Shown here: positions 22,216-28,589 of the stretch, piece by piece
How the letters are laid out: every line of letters begins with the position of its first letter
How positions within the stretch are numbered: the first letter of the stretch is position 1
Virus record (IMG/VR): IMGVR_UViG_3300030419_002143
Span: 1 to 36,008 of that record
DNA length: 36,008 nucleotides
Direction: 5' to 3' (one strand)
Source of the DNA: a virus
Notes under the pieces: generated by a model
What the model saw: only the letters and a program-made list of their open reading frames with translations
Database searches by the model: none
Told to the model about the DNA's origin: nothing
Made by a program: the position numbers and the translations under genes

Positions 22216-23518
22216 AGAAGAACAACCTAATAGAACAGCAAACTTTGAGTTACAAGGCATACGAGGTGCTGGTAATTACACGCTGAGATGGTTGGACTTG
22301 AACATAGAAGCTAAAGTTAGATACTTTAGGACTGGTTCTGATAAGTCTGTCAAGGCAGAGGTTAAGTTTACTTCTAATCGTGTTACTACTGAAGGACACT
22401 TACGAAGTGGGCAGATACCTCTGACCAGTCCTACCAGCAGAAGTACGTTTGCTAAACTACTTCACCAGTCTGACCCAAGCATAGAGATTAACGAATGGTC
22501 TGATATCATGGAACAGCTTTGCGAATCTGTGCTATCAGACTTTCGCACAGGTTCCCCAGAGATGTTGTTGACTGGGGAAGTGGAAGATCTAGAAGAACAA
22601 GAGTGGTTAATCTACCCTATTGTTGAGAAGGACAACCCGACATTAATATTTGGTGTTGGTAGTGCTGGTAAATCTATTTTTGCACAGCTTTGTGCTGTTT
22701 TGGTAGACGCAGGACATAACTTTGGCGGTTTAGAAGTAAAGAAAGGCAATGTTCTATACCTAGACTGGGAAACAACCCATAGAGATCTACTTGCAAGGGT
22801 TACCTCGATAAGAAATGTGTTAAAACTAGAGGGTAAATCCCATATTTGGTACAAACGTATGTCTACAGGCATAGAAGATGGCATAGAAGAGATAAAAGAA
22901 GTAGTAGCTACCCACGATATAGATTTTATTGTCATTGACTCAATGGGTGCGGCACTTGGTAACGATGCCAGCGAACAGAAGGTAGTGACTGGTGCTTTTT
23001 CAGCTATCAGGTCGCTTAATGTGACAGCACTAGTCATAGACCACCCTAACAAGGGAGAAACTGGACTGAAGGCATTGTTTGGTTCTACCTACAAGTCATT
23101 GCTATCTCGCCATGTATGGGAAGTATTAAAAGACCAACAGGTTGGGGATAACTTGACCAAGTTTGCACTGTTCCACAGGAAAGCTAACAACACAGGATTG
23201 TTTAAAGAGATGGGCTGGCAGTTTACCTTTGAGAACAATCGGCTTAGTGAAATAGAACGCATTAGTTCTAAGGATATATCTAAAACCACTATGAGAGATG
23301 GCCAAACTCAATACGATCAGGTCATAAATCTCTTAGCCACTGGCCCAAAAACTTTACCAGAAATTAATTCGTACATGGATGGTAAAAATATGTCTACCAG
23401 GGTGTCAGAATGGAAGGGTAAGGGGTACATAATAGGGGTAGGAGATAAATTTGCATTACCTATGATAGAAGACAATCCAAAACCAGAGAAAACGAGTGAT
23501 GGGAAATGGAATATTTAG
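22187..23518 (+). CDS. RepA-like AAA/RecA-fold ATPase, probable replicative helicase
   Basis: A 443-residue protein. Walker A GVGSAGKS (residues 156-163), LDWET (192-196), Walker B IVIDS (248-252) and VIDHPNKG (283-290) follow the order of the AAA_25/RSF1010 RepA-type hexameric helicases. The N-terminal 110 residues are a separate domain with no primase motif. The last 80 residues look like a winged helix (LLATGPKTLPEINSYM). The ATG at 22187 is chosen because AGGGAG lies 8 bases upstream. No DNA polymerase is in the window, so the phage probably relies on the host enzyme or on genes outside it. Confidence 0.82.
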   Translation: MLDPNELMNEEEQPNRTANFELQGIRGAGNYTLRWLDLNIEAKVRYFRTGSDKSVKAEVKFTSNRVTTEGHLRSGQIPLTSPTSRSTFAKLLHQSDPSIEINEWSDIMEQLCESVLSDFRTGSPEMLLTGEVEDLEEQEWLIYPIVEKDNPTLIFGVGSAGKSIFAQLCAVLVDAGHNFGGLEVKKGNVLYLDWETTHRDLLARVTSIRNVLKLEGKSHIWYKRMSTGIEDGIEEIKEVVATHDIDFIVIDSMGAALGNDASEQKVVTGAFSAIRSLNVTALVIDHPNKGETGLKALFGSTYKSLLSRHVWEVLKDQQVGDNLTKFALFHRKANNTGLFKEMGWQFTFENNRLSEIERISSKDISKTTMRDGQTQYDQVINLLATGPKTLPEINSYMDGKNMSTRVSEWKGKGYIIGVGDKFALPMIEDNPKPEKTSDGKWNI

Positions 23519-23922
23519 AAGATCTTAGAAAAATAGAAACAATTATACAGTTGTATGAATACATACAAGGCAACGGGTTTGGATTAACAGTCAATGGTGA
23601 CAAGTTAAAACTTGATCCGCCTGAAAATGTAGATGAGAAGTTGGCAGAAGAAATTATAACCATAGTTACAAACAACAAGTCTAATTTTATGAACTTGATT
23701 GCTGACCCAGGGTCAGTAAAAGCAAACTTGGCAACAGTTCAAAGAAGAACTGTGCATGGGAATAGATATGTTATGTCTAACATGGATTTATGGGATAGGT
23801 TAGAAAAGATCTATAGAAAAATTGCACCTGAAGATACCGAATGTATTAATGGTTCAGGGTGTGATGAAGAAGTTTTAGTTAATTGCAAAGCGTGTGAGGT
23901 GAAACATGAAAAGACCGCGTAA
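23506..23922 (+). CDS. Unknown protein with C-terminal cysteine cluster
   Basis: A 138-residue protein overlapping the ATPase gene by 13 bases. Residues 8-65 (GFGLTVNGDKLKLDPPENVD) resemble in layout the small TubC-like docking domain, a weak match. Residues about 95-105 are helical, and the end carries ECINGSGCDE and NCKAC, a possible zinc site. It overlaps the next gene by 17 bases. An adaptor role is conceivable; nothing more can be said. Confidence 0.62.
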   Translation: MEYLEDLRKIETIIQLYEYIQGNGFGLTVNGDKLKLDPPENVDEKLAEEIITIVTNNKSNFMNLIADPGSVKANLATVQRRTVHGNRYVMSNMDLWDRLEKIYRKIAPEDTECINGSGCDEEVLVNCKACEVKHEKTA

Positions 23923-24457
23923 GTTTTATTTTGGGGATAGAGTTGCCATTGTAGATGAGCAGTATAAAAACCACATTGATCATCAGGGAGACATTATTGA
24001 AACAATTATCCATGAGCATTCTACATATCAAGGCACAACCTATGCTATGGAGTGTGAATGTGGGGCTGTTCTTCATCCTAAACCATCCCATTTAGTGTTA
24101 GTCAAAGCAAGGTATTTAACAGAAGTAATGCCTCCAATAGATAGAAATAAGCAACACTTTCTACGTCTTTTAGGTATTGCTAAAGACTATAACTCTAAGG
24201 ATTTTAATAAATGTTTTTCTCAAATTATTGACGAGGTGTCTAATAAGTACCACAAAGAAATTCTTATTAAAAGATTTGGTCTAGATCTTAAACATTCTAC
24301 TCCCAGAACTTATGAATCTATTGGTGATGAACTAGAAGTAACGCGACAAGAAATCCACAGAGCTATTTCTTTAGCCATGAAAAAATTAAAAGAATCAAGC
24401 ATAACAAAAGGATACCAGGATGAAGGAATCAGCAATACACAAACAGAACAGGAATAA
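23906..24457 (+). CDS. Sigma-70 region-4-like regulator with N-terminal KOW/SH3-like domain
   Basis: A 183-residue protein. Residues 114-163 have the sigma region 4 pattern: HKEILIKRFGLD, then TYESIGDELEVTRQEIHRAI and AMKKLKE, with the helix-turn-helix at about 137-158. This part binds -35 DNA and the RNA polymerase flap in true sigma factors. No region 2 is present, so it cannot open promoters alone. Residues 1-66 form a small beta-rich domain (FYFGDRVAIVD, ending SHLVLVKAR) like KOW/SH3 modules, with a CEC pair. A late-transcription activator is the favoured role, as phage region-4 mimics often act that way. Confidence 0.75.
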   Translation: MKRPRKFYFGDRVAIVDEQYKNHIDHQGDIIETIIHEHSTYQGTTYAMECECGAVLHPKPSHLVLVKARYLTEVMPPIDRNKQHFLRLLGIAKDYNSKDFNKCFSQIIDEVSNKYHKEILIKRFGLDLKHSTPRTYESIGDELEVTRQEIHRAISLAMKKLKESSITKGYQDEGISNTQTEQE

Positions 24458-24743
24458 CAGAGAACGTGGCAAATATTACGAACGTAAAATAGCCAAAGCA
24501 ATAAATGGTGTTAGAAATTTAGATAAAAGATACCAACACTTAGATGTATATAACAAGACTCACTGCTATGAGGTTAAGAGTTCTCAGTCCTCAGTACCAC
24601 AGTGGATACTATCAGCCACAAAGCAGAATGAACTAGCTAGTAAAGAGTCTGGCTACGAGCAGGGCGGAATCATTAAGGTCTGGACTAAGGGCACAGCAAA
24701 AGCATATTTAATAAAAGAAATTAATATAAAGGATACGGAATAA
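24420..24743 (+). CDS. Holliday-junction-resolvase-like nuclease
   Basis: A 107-residue basic protein with a minimal PD-(D/E)XK core: RERGKYYERKIAKAI (Glu21), LDVY (Asp42), YEVKSSQ (Glu51, Lys53) and a following tryptophan/helix region. The size and E-D-ExK spacing fit archaeal-type Hjc and phage resolvases, which cut branched replication and recombination intermediates before packaging. It overlaps the sigma-like gene by 38 bases. A structure-specific nuclease of another subfamily cannot be excluded. Confidence 0.78.
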   Translation: MKESAIHKQNRNNRERGKYYERKIAKAINGVRNLDKRYQHLDVYNKTHCYEVKSSQSSVPQWILSATKQNELASKESGYEQGGIIKVWTKGTAKAYLIKEINIKDTE

Positions 24744-25228
24744 TGACTTACGAAACTTATGAACATAGATTAGAAAGCCAAGGATATAAAGTTGAATATG
24801 GTTGGGGTTCTTTTATTAATATAAGTGATGAAACAGACCCTTGTGGGTACGAACAAGCAAGAAGAAAATTGCCAATGGGAGATCGCTATACCCATACAAA
24901 CCTACACAGTTTTGCTTGGGAAGAAAAAGATTCAGATAATGATGAATTAAAATATATTAGAGATAATTGTACTTGTAGCGTACCAGAATCTTCAAAACGT
25001 ATAGAAGATAAGCCTGATTGGATAGACCACGCTTATGTTTTAAAAAAAGGCAATAAGTTAATTTACCATTGCGAACCATACCCAGACCTTTGTAGTGATA
25101 GCTTTTGGACTGACATGGTAAATTTACAAACTGATGGCTGGGAAGTTGAAATTAAAACGAAAGACTATGCCATATGGAACCCGGGCGAAACTGTAGTTAT
25201 TTGGATTTATAAAAAGGAGACGGAATAA
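24743..25228 (+). CDS. Unknown acidic protein, Trp/Tyr-rich
   Basis: A 161-residue protein with no recognised family. It is rich in Trp, Tyr, Asp and Glu, with two cysteines at NCTCS and others in HCEPYPDLCSD. The last third looks beta-rich (GWEVEIKTKDYAIW, TVVIWIYKK). It is coupled to both neighbours by TAATG overlaps. Confidence 0.7.
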   Translation: MTYETYEHRLESQGYKVEYGWGSFINISDETDPCGYEQARRKLPMGDRYTHTNLHSFAWEEKDSDNDELKYIRDNCTCSVPESSKRIEDKPDWIDHAYVLKKGNKLIYHCEPYPDLCSDSFWTDMVNLQTDGWEVEIKTKDYAIWNPGETVVIWIYKKETE

Positions 25229-25362
25229 TGCACGACTTAGTAAGTCTTGATGAAACCCTAGATCGATTAGAAGAATTCATAAAAGAATTATTGAAACATA
25301 TGAAACCAGAACATATCGAAGAAGAGGTTTCAAAGCTAATTACCCGAGTGCTAGAGGACTAA
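25228..25362 (+). CDS. Very small coiled-coil-like protein
   Basis: A 44-residue acidic helix (LDETLDRLEEFIKELLKHMK, then EEEVSKLITRVLED), amphipathic along its length. The ATG overlaps the preceding stop (TAATG) and AAGGAGACGG lies upstream. It is the last gene of the replication block before a 369-base gap. Its size would suit an inhibitor or adaptor peptide. Confidence 0.65.
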   Translation: MHDLVSLDETLDRLEEFIKELLKHMKPEHIEEEVSKLITRVLED

Positions 25363-25419
25363 TGGCTCAATAAAAATCGTTTCTCGTTGATCCTCGTGCA
25401 TCAAAAATAAAGATTTCTC

Positions 25420-25448
25420 TTGATTTTTAGTATATTTACCTATATTAT
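25420..25448 (+). promoter_or_regulatory. Possible promoter of a non-coding RNA
   Basis: TTGATT (25420-25425), a 17-base spacer and TATTAT (25443-25448). The match is moderate and the DNA AT-rich, so chance is possible; it is noted because a gene-free stretch with a terminator follows. Confidence 0.4.
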
Positions 25449-25454
25449 ATGCAA

Positions 25455-25697
25455 AACTAAATATTTCGAGTAATCTTCATGCGGCTGTAGATTTCATATT
25501 TCCAACCCAAGCCTTAGATACAGTACAGACTCAATATGCTTTCCTTTCCAATGGGCATATAAAAAATATAAAATTCTCTTTGTTATTTTAGTTTAGACAA
25601 AAAAATTAAAGCACTAGTCTACAGACTTGATTACTCGTTACAGACCTAGACCCTGCACCTGTTTACTTCTCTTTTCAGGTGTGGGGTCTTTAGTTTA
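25455..25697 (+). ncRNA. Candidate small non-coding RNA
   Basis: The stretch 25363-25731 contains no credible gene. A promoter-like element ends at 25448 and a strong terminator lies at 25648-25697, which would give an RNA of about 240 bases. Inside are three TACAGAC copies (25524, 25620, 25639) and a 7-bp long-range pair CTGTAGA / TCTACAG (about 25484-25490 and 25618-25624). No known RNA family was recognised, and there is no tRNA or tmRNA pattern. It may simply be a long untranslated gap. Confidence 0.35.
25648..25697 (+). terminator. Rho-independent terminator
   Basis: AGACCCTGCACCTG (25648-25661) pairs with CAGGTGTGGGGTCT (25676-25689) along 14 bp, with two G-U pairs and a 14-base pyrimidine-rich loop; TTTAGTTTA follows. 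It ends transcription from the replication block or the candidate small RNA. Confidence 0.82.
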
Positions 25698-25706
25698 TGG
25701 TATACT
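25698..25706 (+). promoter_or_regulatory. Extended -10 promoter with shared operator half-site
   Basis: TGGTATACT (25698-25706) is an extended -10 element without a good -35 box. It continues into GTATACTTTATTTTAA (25700-25715), identical to 16 bases of the 26-bp palindrome at the leftward promoter. It would start the transcript of the gene at 25732. Confidence 0.6.
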
Positions 25707-25731
25707 TTATTTTAAAGAAATGGAGATAGAT

Positions 25732-25995
25732 ATGGATAGGAAAATAATAGAAGAACATATAGTAAAGATTAATCCTGACGCATTGTTTGCAGACGGATAT
25801 GATAGATCTATAAAAGGAATAGGCTTTCGAGATAACATCCCTGTAGTTCTTTATTCAAGCCCTTTATGTATTCAACAACTTATGGAAGATAACGACTGGT
25901 CTGAAGAAGATGCTGTTGATTGGTTTAATTTTAACACCCTGGGGGCATACGCTGGAGAGAATACTCCAATGTTTGAATGGGAATGTAATTGCTAA
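25732..25995 (+). CDS. Conserved-looking small phage protein, unknown function
   Basis: An 87-residue acidic protein with the pattern NPDALFADGYDRSIKGIGF, CIQQLMEDNDWSEEDAVDWF and GAYAGENTPMF. It recalls a frequent uncharacterised family in phages and plasmids ('DALxADGFxxAIxG ... CIxxLM ... EEAxEyFexNvxGaxvGexTP'), recognised by pattern only. The ATG at 25732 is chosen because GGAG lies 6 bases upstream and the frame's earlier ATG starts lie upstream of any usable ribosome-binding site. It has its own promoter after a terminator. Confidence 0.78.
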   Translation: MDRKIIEEHIVKINPDALFADGYDRSIKGIGFRDNIPVVLYSSPLCIQQLMEDNDWSEEDAVDWFNFNTLGAYAGENTPMFEWECNC

Positions 25996-26007
25996 AATAG
26001 GATAGCC

Positions 26008-26199
26008 ATGGCTAACATAGAACGTATATATATGGGCAATGAAAAAGAGCCTATACGTTCGAGAGAGGTGAAAATATACTCGACATATAAGCTCTTTCTT
26101 TTAAAGTTAAAGGAAGACAATCCTAACCTTGACCACACTATGCTTATGAGCATAGCTTCAAAGCTGACTGCCGCTACCTACAGCAACCCTAACTATTGA
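26008..26199 (+). CDS. Small basic protein, last rightward gene
   Basis: A 63-residue protein with no recognised family (MANIERIYMGNEKEP..., ending TAATYSNPNY). AGGATAGCC precedes the ATG. Its stop overlaps the stop of the leftward membrane-protein gene by 7 bases, marking the head-on meeting of the two transcription units with no terminator between them. Confidence 0.65.
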   Translation: MANIERIYMGNEKEPIRSREVKIYSTYKLFLLKLKEDNPNLDHTMLMSIASKLTAATYSNPNY

Positions 26200-27566
26200 G
26201 TTGCTGGTTCTGATATTGAAACTTCTACGTTATCAGTAATGGAAAGATTAGCACCAGTCACAGTTGTCGCTATCGTGAAATCTTTAGTGGCAAATCCATC
26301 ACCATTACCAATCTCATTTAATTTAACAGTTAACGTACCAATATCCATCTTGGATAATACACAGTCGCCACCTTTAGTAAACAGGTTACTAAGTTTTAAG
26401 GTTCCTACTTTTCCATTAACTCCTGATGATGGAGCCTGAATCCATATTCGGTCATAGGTACCACCAGATGTTATCATAGCTTCTGCCTGATGATGACCAC
26501 CCCCTATAGCTCTCATCCTAGCTGTTCCAGGACTTGGTGCTATGGATTGTCCATCACTGGCATTACCTTCAACCAGTATTGTGTGTGCATTAATATCTGA
26601 AAGCGTCAGTTTCTTACACCGATTCTTTTCAAAGATTAATTCACCAATCTCTAATCTTGTTGGAGTAAAGTTTTCTGCATTTGGATTTCCTGAGATTTGA
26701 ACAACATTAGTTTCACCCTGTGGAAGTGTTGAGTTAGTGTAAGCAGTACCCACTGTAACATTCTCTATAGTGATTTCACGCACAGGAGTGGCCCCTAAGT
26801 CGATTCTAAGAGTGTTTTCCTTCTCGGAGTACGAGGTTGGTATATCAAGTGGTGCCTCGTTGCCGATAACACTAGCGGCATAAACACCAGAATCTCCACG
26901 ACTAAAGCTACGTTCGGCTAAGATAGTCTCATTAACCACGACACCAGTGGTAGCTGTACCTGAAACGGTTAGCAATGCTACTGCCATCTGTGGACTAAAT
27001 CCTAATCCTCGTAACAAGCTATATGGTGAACGTAGAATGGAGAACATTCTGTGCCACTTGGCTGATTCTTCATTCAGCCTGTTACAAGTTTCTAGTAACC
27101 AGTCCCTAAAGACTACTAGCTTCCTGTACATTCTTTTAGGGAATTTTATTACTGCTCTTGGGAAGGCTCTAATGTTTCTTTTCCAAGCCTTAAAGTTATT
27201 AACGTGTAAGAGTAATCCAAATGAAATCAATCCTATGGATACCCAGACTGCTGTCTGAATGTTCGCATACAGTAGAGCCACGTTATCATTCACAAATGGT
27301 GTGGTTGTATAGTATTTATTAATTAATGGGAGTGGATTGACGTACGATATTAGCAATCCTACAGATCCTGAAGTGATTACTGTAGCAGATATGATATCCC
27401 TAAATATTGTAGTTGCCTTTTTAAAGCCACGCTTATACTTACTGCGTATCTGTATCTGTGGTATGGGTATGTTTACCTTGGGGAGTTTAACTTTCGGCAA
27501 AGGGATAGAGGTTATATACCGAAAACCTTTTCGTATATATTTTTTAAATTTTTTTATGAGTTTCAT
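26193..27566 (-). CDS. Membrane-anchored protein with beta-rich C-terminal domain
   Basis: A 457-residue protein. Residues 1-50 are strongly basic with a repeated Pro-Lys-Val/Ile pattern (PLPKVKLPKVNIPIPQIQI). Likely membrane spans lie at about 53-79, 97-121 and 190-211, with basic stretches between them. Residues 215-457 are Gly/Thr/Ser-rich and beta-like, with no enzyme signature. The ATG follows TTAGGAGGTATT. As the last gene of the leftward late unit, next to a holin-like gene, it could act in lysis or superinfection control or form part of the entry apparatus. No known family was recognised. Confidence 0.65.
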   Translation of the reverse strand: MKLIKKFKKYIRKGFRYITSIPLPKVKLPKVNIPIPQIQIRSKYKRGFKKATTIFRDIISATVITSGSVGLLISYVNPLPLINKYYTTTPFVNDNVALLYANIQTAVWVSIGLISFGLLLHVNNFKAWKRNIRAFPRAVIKFPKRMYRKLVVFRDWLLETCNRLNEESAKWHRMFSILRSPYSLLRGLGFSPQMAVALLTVSGTATTGVVVNETILAERSFSRGDSGVYAASVIGNEAPLDIPTSYSEKENTLRIDLGATPVREITIENVTVGTAYTNSTLPQGETNVVQISGNPNAENFTPTRLEIGELIFEKNRCKKLTLSDINAHTILVEGNASDGQSIAPSPGTARMRAIGGGHHQAEAMITSGGTYDRIWIQAPSSGVNGKVGTLKLSNLFTKGGDCVLSKMDIGTLTVKLNEIGNGDGFATKDFTIATTVTGANLSITDNVEVSISEPATQ

Positions 27567-27613
27567 AATACCTCCTAATTAAAAGAAGTACCCTGTATTC
27601 CCATTCCTTTTTC

Positions 27614-28117
27614 TTACTTCTTCTTTCCCTTGGGTTTTTCTTCAGGAATCGTTATAGATTCCAGTGTTTTAATAGCCGCATTAGAAAACTGTCGTATCTC
27701 ATTTACAATGACAGCTTTCTCTTTAGCAGTAATCTTATTATCCTTTAGTGATTTACCAAGAGCAGATATCACATCGATACCTTCCTTGATGACCACCTTG
27801 CCTGAAGCTGGTAAGCCTCTATTTAAATTCCACAAATTCATTATCGTTCCTATAACATTCATCTTAACCTCCTGAGTTAATATCTTAGCTTCCGAATCCT
27901 TTAATATCTTATACAATCTATATGTCTTTCCTTCATACTCAGCGTGTGCTCTGGCTGCTGGTCGACCATTTGGTAATCTCACTAACGTGATATTTTGCGT
28001 ATTTACCAATATAGGTTTTTTTAACTTTAAGCTATAAAAACTTATTGCCTGCATCATATTCCCCTTCCTACTTTCTTTATGCTCATGGGTGTACAAAATG
28101 TATTCCCAGAATTTCAT
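27614..28117 (-). CDS. Unknown late protein next to holin-like gene
   Basis: A 167-residue basic protein if translation starts at the ATG overlapping the previous stop (TAATG at 28115-28119). A second start at 28057 with AGGAAGGGG upstream would give 147 residues. The C-terminal half is helical (SALGKSLKDNKITAKEKAVI) and ends in a Lys-rich tail (KPKGKKK). No catalytic motif is visible. Its place between holin-like and membrane-protein genes suggests a lysis-linked or membrane-associated role, unproven. Confidence 0.65.
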   Translation of the reverse strand: MKFWEYILYTHEHKESRKGNMMQAISFYSLKLKKPILVNTQNITLVRLPNGRPAARAHAEYEGKTYRLYKILKDSEAKILTQEVKMNVIGTIMNLWNLNRGLPASGKVVIKEGIDVISALGKSLKDNKITAKEKAVIVNEIRQFSNAAIKTLESITIPEEKPKGKKK

Positions 28118-28272
28118 TATTCATTTTCCAGTAATTTAAATCCTAAACCTGTGATTCCGCCGACACAACCAGTGGCTATTTCATTGAAGCCTTGGAATAT
28201 TCCTATGCAGGAAAGTATTCCTAAGACTATAATACTAGCCATAATCTGTGGTCTAAGTGTTCCCCATTTCAT
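28117..28272 (-). CDS. Holin-like single-span membrane peptide
   Basis: A 51-residue protein (starts MKWGTLRPQI). One hydrophobic segment lies at about residues 10-27 (IMASIIVLGILSCIGIF) and a second, weaker Gly-rich one at 33-46 (ATGCVGGITGLGF), with a charged tail. Small size, one to two spans and late-operon position match phage holins or small lysis proteins; no endolysin was identified beside it. GGAGATTGAT precedes the ATG, and the stop overlaps the next start. Confidence 0.6.
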   Translation of the reverse strand: MKWGTLRPQIMASIIVLGILSCIGIFQGFNEIATGCVGGITGLGFKLLENE

Positions 28273-28291
28273 ATCAATCTCCTATGTATAT

Positions 28292-28573
28292 TTAACTCGG
28301 CTTAGTAGGGTATGTAACGCTGTTAGGAAAACCAGACTGTGCTGGTATGTCTCGTAAGTTCTGCCTGTACGTTTTCCAAGCATCAGACATTGTAACATCA
28401 CTGAGAGCCAGATAGTCTGTCTCTGCCAATAACCTATTTCGTTCTTCACGAACACGAGCTGCTGCACGATTGTCTGCATCGGCTGCAACCGCAGCTTCTT
28501 CAGCATCTCTGGCAGTTTCTTCTTCTGCTGTAAACTGTACTCTAGTCCCCCCTCTATTATGATATCTTGGCAT
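28292..28573 (-). CDS. Tail-fibre assembly chaperone
   Basis: A 93-residue protein. Residues about 43-92 (RNRLLAETDYLALSD, WKTYRQNLRDIP, GFPNSVTYPTKP) give the signature of the phage tail assembly chaperone family (Phage_tail_APC), whose members end in a FP...WP/YPTKP motif. The N-terminal 40 residues are an Ala/Glu/Arg-rich helix. It lies directly after the fibre gene, the usual place, and should help fold or attach that fibre. CGGAGG precedes the ATG. Confidence 0.85.
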   Translation of the reverse strand: MPRYHNRGGTRVQFTAEEETARDAEEAAVAADADNRAAARVREERNRLLAETDYLALSDVTMSDAWKTYRQNLRDIPAQSGFPNSVTYPTKPS

Positions 28574-28589
28574 TGTTAACCTCCGTTAT

